Assembly: GCA_030151665.1 (NCBI GenBank)
Contig: JASLDB010000122.1
Coordinates: forward strand, 1-15,176
Direction of reading: 5' to 3'
From: Neisseriaceae bacterium
GTDB taxonomy: Bacteria; Pseudomonadota; Gammaproteobacteria; Burkholderiales; Neisseriaceae
DNA length: 15,176 bases
Of this stretch, positions 1 to 6,668 are shown piece after piece; within the stretch, counting starts at the first letter, position 1, and every line of letters begins with the position of its first letter. The position numbers and the translations under genes were made by a program. Under the pieces are notes generated by a model, which saw nothing but the letters and a program-made list of their open reading frames with translations, was not told the origin of the DNA and did not search any database.

Positions 1-8
1 GTCACATT

Positions 9-58
9 CTGTCACAAAGCTGAAATATTACTTTATTACACTGCAAGCATTGTTTAAT
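9..58 (+). promoter_or_regulatory. PHO-box promoter of the pst operon
   Basis: Two 7-base half sites, CTGTCAC (9-15) and CTGAAAT (20-26), are separated by 4 bases, matching the PhoB box pattern of CTGTCAT-type repeats on an 11-base period. A weaker third repeat, CTTTATT (31-37), falls on the same period. It covers where a -35 element would be for the -10-like TTTAAT at 53-58, and no conventional -35 is present, as expected of a PhoB-activated promoter. Location directly upstream of pstS supports the call. PhoB control is inferred from the pattern; phoB itself is not in the window. Confidence 0.8.
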
Positions 59-93
59 CCTAATTAAAAACAAACTACCCTTGGAGTCTTACT

Positions 94-1206
94 ATGCGTT
101 TACGTCTTTCTACACTTGTTGTTGCCAGTAGCTTGGCATTGTTGGCCGCTTGTACTGGTGGCGACAGCAAAACTGAAACCAATACTGCTTCTGGTACGGC
201 CAGCGGTGCTGGTGCAGCACCTTCTGCTGAATTGATGAAAGTGACTGGTGCAGGTGCATCATTCCCTCAACCAATCTACGCACAATGGGCACAAGAATTT
301 CAAGGCGCGCAACTGGGTCAAATTAACTACCAATCAATTGGCTCTAGTGGTGGTGTAAAACAAATCATCAATAAAACAGTTGATTTTGGTGCAACCGATG
401 CACCTTTGGACAAAGCAGATTTGGACAAAGATGGTCTAATCCAATTCCCAACTGTCATTGGTGGCGTGGTTGCTGTTGTGAATATTGATGGTATCAAACC
501 TGGTGAAGTGAATTTGTCAGGCGAAGTATTGGCCAATATCTACTTGGGTAAAATCAAAAAATGGAACGATGCAGCCATTACCAAATTGAACCCCAATATT
601 AAATTACCTGATGCGGCGATTACCACCGTATTCCGTTCAGATGGTTCTGGTACCAGCTTCAACTTCACCAACTACTTGAGCAAAGTATCACCTGAGTGGG
701 ATAAAACGGTTGGCGCTGCCAACTCGGTTAAATGGCCTACTGCCAGCACAGGTACAGCAGGCAAAGGTAACGAAGGCGTCGCTACATTTGTTAAAAATGT
801 AAAAAACTCAATTGGTTATGTTGAATATGCTTACGCCAAACAAAACAACATGGCTCACACCAGCATGACCAACAAAGCTGGCAAAGTGGTACAGCCTTCT
901 CAAGAAACATTTGCAGCTGCTGCAGATGCGGATTGGGCAAAAGCCCCTGGCTTTAAATTGATTTTGACTAACCAAGATCAAGAAAATGCATGGCCAATCG
1001 CTGCTGCAACCTTTATTTTGGTACATAAAAATCCTGCTAAACCAGAACAAACCAAAGCTGCATTGTCATTCTTTGACTGGGCTTACAAAAATGGTGATGA
1101 CGCTGCTAAAAAATTAGACTACGTTCCATTGCCAGAAGCTGCTAAAACCGCCATCCGCGAAAGCTGGAAACAAGTGGTTGATGCACAAGGCAAAGCCATC
1201 TACTAA
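94..1206 (+). CDS. pstS: Phosphate ABC transporter substrate-binding lipoprotein PstS
   Basis: This is the periplasmic phosphate receptor that delivers Pi to the PstCAB importer. The 370-residue protein starts with a lipoprotein signal: Arg2 and Arg4, a hydrophobic stretch, then lipobox L17-A18-A19-C20. A Gly/Ala/Ser/Thr linker (about 21-48) follows. The mature domain carries the family's phosphate-binding segments: TGAGASFP (51-58), SIGSSGG (81-87), GATDAPL (99-105) and RSDGSGTS (181-188). GGAG at 83-86 lies 7 bases before the ATG and supports the start. Thr rather than Asp follows the lipidated Cys, so outer-membrane sorting would be predicted by the Lol rule, although many Gram-negative PstS proteins, such as that of E. 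coli, are soluble. It is the first gene of pstSCAB, behind a PHO box. Confidence 0.96.
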   Translation: MRLRLSTLVVASSLALLAACTGGDSKTETNTASGTASGAGAAPSAELMKVTGAGASFPQPIYAQWAQEFQGAQLGQINYQSIGSSGGVKQIINKTVDFGATDAPLDKADLDKDGLIQFPTVIGGVVAVVNIDGIKPGEVNLSGEVLANIYLGKIKKWNDAAITKLNPNIKLPDAAITTVFRSDGSGTSFNFTNYLSKVSPEWDKTVGAANSVKWPTASTGTAGKGNEGVATFVKNVKNSIGYVEYAYAKQNNMAHTSMTNKAGKVVQPSQETFAAAADADWAKAPGFKLILTNQDQENAWPIAAATFILVHKNPAKPEQTKAALSFFDWAYKNGDDAAKKLDYVPLPEAAKTAIRESWKQVVDAQGKAIY

Positions 1207-1217
1207 TATGTTGATAC

Positions 1218-1263
1218 AAAGCGATGGCTCCAAGCTCACCCTTGGCCCATCGCTTTTGTCTTT
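1218..1263 (+). terminator. Intercistronic stem-loop between pstS and pstC
   Basis: A 10-bp outer stem, AAAGCGATGG (1218-1227) with CCATCGCTTT (1247-1256), encloses an inner 5-bp stem CCAAG/CTTGG (1230-1234/1241-1245), and the descending arm runs into a T-rich tail (TTTTGTCTTT). It sits between the pstS stop and the pstC ribosome binding site. It is probably a partial terminator or a 3' stabiliser that leaves PstS in excess over the membrane subunits, a common arrangement in binding-protein operons. Read-through is required, because no other promoter for pstCAB is obvious. Confidence 0.75.
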
Positions 1264-1290
1264 ATGAAACTTTAAAGGATAGTGCGACGC

Positions 1291-2238
1291 ATGAGCTCTT
1301 TGCAAAAAAAACTCGCTACACAACAAAAAATCGATTGGCTCTTTGTTAACGCCACCCGCTTCTTCGCGTTTTTTGTCTTGGCCAGCTTAATCGGCATTAT
1401 TATTTCATTGATTATCGGCTCTATTCCCAGCATGGAAAAATTTGGTTGGGGCTTTTACACCAGCGCCGAATGGGATCCTGTTGCCGGTGAATATGGTGCA
1501 TTGGCACCGATTTATGGCACCTTGGTGACATCGGTTATTGCCTTATTAATTGCTGTACCTGTTAGCTTTGGTATCGCCATTTTCCTAACAGAACTTAGCC
1601 CTTTGTGGCTACGTCGCCCTTTGGGCATTGCCATTGAATTATTGGCAGGTATTCCTTCGATTATTTATGGCATGTGGGGTTTATTTGTTTTTGCACCTTT
1701 TTTTGCAGAAAACATTCAGCCACACATGATTAAATACCTTGGTGACTGGCCCATTATTGGTGTGTTGTTTCAAGGCGCACCCATGGGTATTGGCTTATTC
1801 ACAGCATCATTAATTTTATCGATTATGATTATTCCCTTTATCGCCGCTGTAATGCGTGACGTTTTTGCTGTGACACCAACGCTATTAAAAGAATCTGCCT
1901 ATGGTCTAGGTTCAACCACTTGGGAAGTCATTCGCCATGTGGTCTTGCCTTACACCAAAGTGGGCGTTATTGGTGGCATTATTTTGGGTCTAGGACGTGC
2001 CTTGGGCGAAACCATGGCTGTGACCTTTGTGATTGGTAATACCTTCAACATTAGCCCCAGCATGTTTCAATCAGGCGTATCGATTACCTCTGCATTGGCC
2101 AATGAATTTGCTGAGGCTGTGGACGAGGTGCACTTATCATCGTTATTGCACATTGGTCTTTTGTTGTTCTTAATCACCTTTGTGGTGTTGTGCATTTCCA
2201 AAATCATGTTATTGCGCATGCAAAAAAACGAAGGTTAA
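1291..2238 (+). CDS. pstC: Phosphate ABC transporter permease PstC
   Basis: PstC is one of the two inner-membrane permease subunits of the PstSCAB importer. The 315-residue protein has an N-terminal membrane segment (FFAFFVLASLIGIIISLIIG) and a periplasmic part with the WDPVAGEYGALAPIYGTL segment, followed by several further membrane helices. The EAA-type cytoplasmic loop that contacts PstB is seen as ESAYGLGSTTWEVIRHVVLP, followed by GLGRALGETMAVTFVIGN, both typical of PstC. I chose ATG 1291 over the in-frame GTG 1282, because AAGGA (1275-1279) is 11 bases from the ATG but only 2 from the GTG. The next gene, pstA, begins 20 bases after the stop. Confidence 0.95.
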   Translation: MSSLQKKLATQQKIDWLFVNATRFFAFFVLASLIGIIISLIIGSIPSMEKFGWGFYTSAEWDPVAGEYGALAPIYGTLVTSVIALLIAVPVSFGIAIFLTELSPLWLRRPLGIAIELLAGIPSIIYGMWGLFVFAPFFAENIQPHMIKYLGDWPIIGVLFQGAPMGIGLFTASLILSIMIIPFIAAVMRDVFAVTPTLLKESAYGLGSTTWEVIRHVVLPYTKVGVIGGIILGLGRALGETMAVTFVIGNTFNISPSMFQSGVSITSALANEFAEAVDEVHLSSLLHIGLLLFLITFVVLCISKIMLLRMQKNEG

Positions 2239-2258
2239 TAGGAGCTTAAGGACATATT

Positions 2259-3110
2259 ATGAATCAATCTATTTACCGTCGCCGTCGTCTCATTAATAAA
2301 TTTAATATCATTGTTTCAGTTTTAGCCATGCTGTTCGGTCTGTTCTGGTTAGGCTGGATTTTAATGACCTTGTTTAGCCATGGCTCTGATGCACTATTGA
2401 CTTGGGGCACCTATGCGATGGATACACCGCCACCCGGCACAGAAGGCGGTATCCGCAATGCCATTGTCGGCAGTCTTTACATCACCTTGTTTGGTTTGAT
2501 TATCGGCACACCAATTGGCATCATGGCTGGTATTTACTTGGCTGAGTTTAGCCAAAATAACTGGTTTGCGAAAACCACTCGTTTTATCAATGATATTTTG
2601 CTGTCGGCACCTTCCATTGTCATTGGTTTGTTTATCTACGAATTGGTTGTGGTTTACCAAGGCCATTTCTCAGGTTGGGCAGGCTCTTTGGCTCTATCAT
2701 TACTCGTGATTCCTGTGGTCATTCGCACCACAGAAAACATGTTAAAGTTAGTGCCCAATACCTTGCGTGAAGCAGCTTATGCCTTGGGCACCCCAAAATG
2801 GAAGTTGGTGACCATGGTTACACTTCGTGCAGCCAAAACAGGTGTATTAACAGGGATTTTATTGGCATTTGCTCGTGTATCAGGCGAAACAGCTCCGCTC
2901 ATTTTTACCGCATTGAATAACAACTTTTACAGTTCAAACATGAATGAGCCCATGGCCAACTTGCCCAATATGATTTTGCAATTTGCCATTACACCTTATG
3001 CAGATTTACATCGTTTGGCTTGGGGTGCAGCATTGCTGATTACCTTGACCGTTTTGATTACCAATATTTTGGCGCGTTTTTTAAGCAGAAATTCTGCGCA
3101 AAACCACTAA
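2259..3110 (+). CDS. pstA: Phosphate ABC transporter permease PstA
   Basis: PstA is the second permease subunit, pairing with PstC in the inner membrane. The 283-residue protein has a basic N-terminus (YRRRRLINK), a first membrane helix (about 14-37) and the segment TPPPGTEGGIRNAIVGSLY, characteristic of PstA. Further helices follow, then the EAA loop EAAYALGTPKWKLVTMVTL and RVSGETAPLIFTALNN, also typical of PstA. AAGGA at 2248-2252 is a good ribosome binding site, 6 bases before the ATG. A small perfect dyad, GCAGAA-A-TTCTGC (3085-3097), lies at its 3' end. pstB follows after 22 bases. Confidence 0.95.
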   Translation: MNQSIYRRRRLINKFNIIVSVLAMLFGLFWLGWILMTLFSHGSDALLTWGTYAMDTPPPGTEGGIRNAIVGSLYITLFGLIIGTPIGIMAGIYLAEFSQNNWFAKTTRFINDILLSAPSIVIGLFIYELVVVYQGHFSGWAGSLALSLLVIPVVIRTTENMLKLVPNTLREAAYALGTPKWKLVTMVTLRAAKTGVLTGILLAFARVSGETAPLIFTALNNNFYSSNMNEPMANLPNMILQFAITPYADLHRLAWGAALLITLTVLITNILARFLSRNSAQNH

Positions 3111-3132
3111 TAGCTTTATAGGCAGATAAGAC

Positions 3133-3888
3133 ATGGATAAGAAGATTTCTGTACAAAATTTTAACTTTTACTACGGCCAGTTTCATGCGCTAAAAAACAT
3201 TAACTTAGACATTCAAACCAAAAAAGTTACTGCATTTATTGGCCCATCAGGTTGTGGCAAATCAACCCTATTGCGCACATTCAATCGCATGTACGATCTA
3301 TACAATGGCATGCGTGTTGAGGGTGAAATCTTACTGGATGGCAAAAACATCTTGGATAAGAGTGTGGATTTGAACTTATTGCGCAACAAGGTTGGCATGG
3401 TTTTCCAAAAACCAACCCCATTTCCCATGTCTATTTATGACAATGTGACGTTTGGTGTGAAGCTATATGAAAATCTTAGCCGTAGCGAAATGGATGATCG
3501 TGTTGAATGGGCATTGAAAAAAGCTGCACTTTGGAATGAAGTTAAAGACAAATTAAAACAATCTGGTCAATCATTATCAGGTGGTCAACAGCAACGTTTG
3601 TGCATTGCCCGTGCCATTGCAGCCAAACCAGAAGTTTTGTTACTAGACGAACCCACGAGTGCCTTGGATCCGATTTCAACCGCCCACATTGAAGAATTGG
3701 TAACGGAATTGAAAAAAGATTACACCATTGCCATCGTGACACACAATATGCAACAAGCTGCCCGTGTATCAGATGTAACAGCTTATATGTACTTGGGTGA
3801 TTTAATGGAGATTGGTGACACCAAAGAAATCTTCACCACCCCAAAAAGAAAAGAAACTGAGGACTATATTACCGGTAAATTCGGCTAA
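3133..3888 (+). CDS. pstB: Phosphate ABC transporter ATP-binding protein PstB
   Basis: PstB is the cytoplasmic ATPase that powers Pi import through PstCA. All ABC motifs are intact in the 251-residue protein: Walker A GPSGCGKST (37-45), signature LSGGQ (148-152), Walker B VLLLDE (168-173) with catalytic Glu173, and switch His204. The segment FNRMYDLYNGMRVEGEILLDG and the phrase FQKPTPFPMSIYDNV are diagnostic of PstB rather than other ABC ATPases. The ribosome binding site is weak (AGG at 3120-3122), so coupling to pstA translation is likely. phoU, which often follows pstB, is absent here; a terminator follows instead. Confidence 0.97.
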   Translation: MDKKISVQNFNFYYGQFHALKNINLDIQTKKVTAFIGPSGCGKSTLLRTFNRMYDLYNGMRVEGEILLDGKNILDKSVDLNLLRNKVGMVFQKPTPFPMSIYDNVTFGVKLYENLSRSEMDDRVEWALKKAALWNEVKDKLKQSGQSLSGGQQQRLCIARAIAAKPEVLLLDEPTSALDPISTAHIEELVTELKKDYTIAIVTHNMQQAARVSDVTAYMYLGDLMEIGDTKEIFTTPKRKETEDYITGKFG

Positions 3889-3912
3889 TCAGCCCCCTTG
3901 TTTTTATACGCT

Positions 3913-3960
3913 AAAATTCAGGTTGCCTACTCAAAATAGGCATCCTGAATTTTTCATTTT
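3913..3960 (+). terminator. Terminator of pstSCAB, arms resembling DUS repeats
   Basis: A 17-bp stem with a single T/T mismatch (3913-3929 with 3937-3953), a 7-base CTCAAAA loop and a T-rich tail form a convincing rho-independent terminator 24 bases after the pstB stop. The arms contain AGGCAACCTGAA (3917-3928, read on the - strand) and AGGCATCCTGAA (3938-3949). Each differs at one position from the 12-mer AGGCAGCCTGAA known from Kingella-type DNA uptake sequences. In Neisseriaceae such uptake sequences often occur as inverted pairs doubling as terminators. Confidence 0.82.
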
Positions 3961-3993
3961 CGTCAATAAAAAGAAAGATATTCTTAAATAGCC

Positions 3994-4022
3994 TTGACGT
4001 AACCTTTAATAGGTTGAACAAT
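3994..4022 (+). promoter_or_regulatory. Possible pitA promoter
   Basis: TTGACG (3994-3999) and AACAAT (4017-4022) are 17 bases apart and would fit a sigma70 promoter with a good -35 and a weak -10. The spacer contains a short dyad, AACCT-ttaat-AGGTT (4001-4015), where an operator could lie. No PHO box is visible. The assignment rests on position and hexamer match only. Confidence 0.35.
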
Positions 4023-4061
4023 CACGGTTTAGGATTTATTTCTGCCTCTAGTTAAGTGACC

Positions 4062-5528
4062 ATGCTGGATATATTATCAAACCTGACACCAACACTTGGT
4101 GTCTTATTATTCTTGTCTTTATTCTTGGTTTTATTCTTTGAATTTATTAATGGTTTCCATGATACGGCCAATGCCATTGCCACGGTAATCTATACTCAAT
4201 CCATGAAGCCTACCCATGCGGTCATCGCATCGGGTATTTTCAACTTTTTGGGTGTGGTAACAGGCGGTTTGGCTGTTGCCTATGCCATTGTGAATTTATT
4301 GCCAGTGGACTTACTGGCATCAGGTGACAGCAAACTATTGATTTCCATGATTTTTGCCTTGTTAATCGGTGCCATTATTTGGAACCTTGGCACATGGTAT
4401 TTTGGTTTACCAGCTTCCAGTTCACACACCTTGATTGGTTCGATTATTGGTGTGGGCGTGGCCAATGCCATGTTCAGTGGCCAATCTTGGTCAGAAGGCG
4501 TTAACTGGGGCAAAGCCATGGATGTGGGTGCTTCATTGCTCTTTTCACCATTGGCTGGTTTCTTATTGGCCTTTATTACCATGTCTCTTTTGCGCCAATT
4601 ATTCCCCACTGCCAACATCCATCAAACGCCTTATTTGCGTAGCGGTGTGCGCGGTAAAAAACACCCTCCATTTTGGACGCGCTTCATGCTGATTTTATCA
4701 GCCATGGGCGTCAGCTTTGCTCACGGTTCTAACGATGGTCAAAAAGGCGTGGGCTTGGTGATGCTTATCTTAATTTGCATTATCCCAGGTCATTTCTTGT
4801 TAAACATGAAAAGTAGCCAATACCAATTGGAGCGTGCCGTGTCTGCTACTGTGCAACTTGAACGCTTTATGGTTGATAACCAAAAAGCATTGGCGCCTTA
4901 TTTACCCGCTCCTGTGGCTCAAACCAGTACTGATAAAGTACATTGCCAAGCCAGTGACACAGCATGGCATGCCAAAGAAATTCAGACCTTATTGCCTGCA
5001 GGTAAAACCATTGCTGATTTGACAGAAAATCAACGCTGGATGGCTCGTTCACACTTATTGTGCTTGGAAAACACCAGCAAAAAAGTGGCTGCATTGCCCA
5101 TCATGAAACCTGAACAAAAAGAATATTTAAACAATTTGCAAAAAGACTTTAGTTTGCCAATTGAATATGCACCAATCTGGGTGATTTTTGCCATTGCATC
5201 TGCATTGGGCTTAGGCACCATGGTCGGCTGGAGACGTGTAGTTAAAACCGTGGGTGAAGGCATTGGCAAATCACACATGACTTATGCACAAGGTGTGTCT
5301 GCACAAATGACGACTGCCCTTGGTATTGCAGGTGCCAACTTATTTGGCTTGCCTGTATCAACCACACAAATCTTATCCAGTGCAGTAGCGGGTACGGCTG
5401 TTGCCAATAAATCAGGATTACAGTGGTCAACCATTCGCAATATTATTTTGGCTTGGCTATTCACGTTCCCAATTGCCATGTTATTGTCTGGTGGTTTATT
5501 CGCCCTCTTCCATTTTGTTTTTGGATAA
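4062..5528 (+). CDS. pitA: Low-affinity inorganic phosphate transporter, PiT family
   Basis: This is a proton-coupled inner-membrane phosphate (metal-phosphate) permease. The 488-residue protein has the PiT signature in its first half, FINGFHDTANAIATVIYT, and the second-half counterpart FAHGSNDGQKGVGLVML. About ten hydrophobic helices flank a large central hydrophilic region (roughly residues 245-370). E. coli PitA has a similar loop and length. ATG 4062 is preferred to the in-frame GTG 4056 because the resulting N-terminus (MLDILSN) matches the E. coli PitA start; no clear ribosome binding site precedes either. It lies in the same direction as pstB but beyond a strong terminator, so it is probably expressed independently as the phosphate-replete system. 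Some PiT genes are paired with a PhoU-like gene; none is seen here. Confidence 0.94.
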   Translation: MLDILSNLTPTLGVLLFLSLFLVLFFEFINGFHDTANAIATVIYTQSMKPTHAVIASGIFNFLGVVTGGLAVAYAIVNLLPVDLLASGDSKLLISMIFALLIGAIIWNLGTWYFGLPASSSHTLIGSIIGVGVANAMFSGQSWSEGVNWGKAMDVGASLLFSPLAGFLLAFITMSLLRQLFPTANIHQTPYLRSGVRGKKHPPFWTRFMLILSAMGVSFAHGSNDGQKGVGLVMLILICIIPGHFLLNMKSSQYQLERAVSATVQLERFMVDNQKALAPYLPAPVAQTSTDKVHCQASDTAWHAKEIQTLLPAGKTIADLTENQRWMARSHLLCLENTSKKVAALPIMKPEQKEYLNNLQKDFSLPIEYAPIWVIFAIASALGLGTMVGWRRVVKTVGEGIGKSHMTYAQGVSAQMTTALGIAGANLFGLPVSTTQILSSAVAGTAVANKSGLQWSTIRNIILAWLFTFPIAMLLSGGLFALFHFVFG

Positions 5529-5533
5529 GAGAA

Positions 5534-5586
5534 TTAAGCACAGGTGCTTAAATTATGGGATAATTTAAGCATCTTTATATTTTTCA
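5534..5586 (+). terminator. pitA terminator with an overlapping alternative hairpin
   Basis: A perfect 12-bp stem (5545-5556 with 5560-5571) with a GGG loop is followed by a T-rich run and should terminate pitA. Its ascending arm also pairs perfectly with the preceding TTAAGCAC (5534-5541/5544-5551), so the two hairpins are mutually exclusive. The longer one should dominate. The stem is AU-rich, so termination may be incomplete. Confidence 0.72.
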
Positions 5587-5629
5587 GCGACCTTGTTCAA
5601 TCCCATGGTCGCCATTAACTGGAGTTAAC

Positions 5630-6280
5630 ATGGATTTCGCAAAAGCACGTTTTAACATGGTTGAACAACAAATCCGTCCTTGGGACGTTTTAGATTTTGA
5701 CTTATTGGATGCTTTATCTGAGATTCCACGTGAACGCTTTGTTTTGGAACAACACCAAAACATCGCTTATGCTGACCAACAATTGCCTTTGGCCAATGGT
5801 GGCATGATGTTAGAGCCTCGTGTTTTGGCCAAATTAATCCAAGCCTTGGCATTGAAAAAAACCGACAAAGCATTGGAAGTGGGTACGGGTTCAGGCTATG
5901 GCGCTGCCATTTTAAGTCAATTAGCACAGCAGGTTTTGACTGTGGACATCGACCAAGACCAACAAAATTGGGCTCGTGAAGCATTGACTGCTTGCGAATT
6001 AGCCAATATCAGCTACGCCATTGCTGATGGCCTAACAGGTGTAACTGAGCAAGCACCTTATGATGCTATTTTGGTTGGTGGTGCTGTACCCAGTATTGAA
6101 AGCAACCTAAAAGACCAATTAGCGGATGGTGGTCGTTTGGTGGCAATTTTGAATCACAGTCACCCCATGAAAGCCGTTTTGATTACCCGTCAAGGCAATC
6201 AATTCAATGAAACCACATTGTTTGAGACATCAGCTCCTGCCTTGGTTTCAAAACAATCAACTGCTAACTTTACATTCTAA
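5630..6280 (+). CDS. Pcm-family SAM-dependent methyltransferase, divergent substrate motif
   Basis: The 216-residue protein resembles protein-L-isoaspartate O-methyltransferases along its length: N-terminal MVEQQIRPWDV, then IPRERFV, AYADQQLPL, and SAM-binding motif I ALEVGTGSGY (81-90) with the acidic LTVDID (103-108). The segment that in true Pcm reads roughly GQTISQP and binds the isoaspartyl substrate is here GGMMLEP (57-63). SAM binding is therefore well supported but isoaspartyl repair is not, and the substrate is unknown. GGAG at 5621-5624 is the ribosome binding site. It sits inside a perfect dyad, TTAACT-GG-AGTTAA (5615-5628), which could hide it or act as an operator. Only 3 bases separate this gene from the rhodanese gene, so they form one operon. 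Confidence 0.82.
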   Translation: MDFAKARFNMVEQQIRPWDVLDFDLLDALSEIPRERFVLEQHQNIAYADQQLPLANGGMMLEPRVLAKLIQALALKKTDKALEVGTGSGYGAAILSQLAQQVLTVDIDQDQQNWAREALTACELANISYAIADGLTGVTEQAPYDAILVGGAVPSIESNLKDQLADGGRLVAILNHSHPMKAVLITRQGNQFNETTLFETSAPALVSKQSTANFTF

Positions 6281-6283
6281 ACC

Positions 6284-6610
6284 ATGAGCGCTATTCAAAT
6301 TTTATCGGTACAAGACTTAGCCAAATGGCGTGAAGAACAACGGGATTTTGTGTTATTGGATGTACGTGAAGATGATGAAGTGGCTTTTGCTGCCATTGAT
6401 AACCATGTTCACATCCCCATGAACTTGATACCATTACACCACAGCAAATTGCCTGATGACAAACCCATTGCAGTCTATTGTCACCATGGTATGCGCAGCA
6501 TGAATGTGGCTTTGTTTTTAGAAAAAGCAGGCTTTGATAACCTGTATAATGTGGCTGGTGGCATTGATGCGTGGTCTTTAGAAATCGACCCCAATATTGC
6601 TCGCTACTAA
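6284..6610 (+). CDS. Single-domain rhodanese-like sulfurtransferase
   Basis: A 108-residue cytoplasmic protein consisting of one rhodanese domain. LLDVRE (24-29) is the conserved N-terminal motif. The active-site loop is C66-HHGMRS with catalytic Cys66, and the C-terminal NVAGGIDAW is also typical. The six-residue loop beginning with Cys indicates sulfurtransferase chemistry by a persulfide rather than a Cdc25-like phosphatase. Donor and acceptor are unknown. No ribosome binding site is present and the start follows the methyltransferase stop by 3 bases, so translation is probably coupled. Thiosulfate sulfurtransferase (GlpE-like) activity is possible, but the sequence does not settle it. Confidence 0.9.
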   Translation: MSAIQILSVQDLAKWREEQRDFVLLDVREDDEVAFAAIDNHVHIPMNLIPLHHSKLPDDKPIAVYCHHGMRSMNVALFLEKAGFDNLYNVAGGIDAWSLEIDPNIARY

Positions 6611-6620
6611 GCATTAAACA

Positions 6621-6657
6621 AAAAAAGCTGCCCATTATCCAATGAGCAGCTTTTTTT
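6621..6657. terminator. Bidirectional terminator between convergent genes
   Basis: AAAAAAGCTGC (6621-6631) pairs with GCAGCTTTTTT (6646-6656). A C/A mismatch and an inner CATT/AATG stem close on an ATCC loop. With A-runs before and T-runs after, it functions on both strands. It serves the rhodanese gene (+) and galU (-), whose stops lie 10 and 11 bases away. Confidence 0.88.
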
Positions 6658-6668
6658 AATGAGCGCCG

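Noticed and set aside
1282..1290. GTG start for pstC
   Set aside because: It is only two bases from the ribosome binding site; ATG 1291 has suitable spacing.
4280..4618. 112-codon open frame antisense to pitA
   Set aside because: It is a shadow of pitA on the other strand, has no ribosome binding site, and encodes no recognisable motif, while the + strand protein is clearly PiT.
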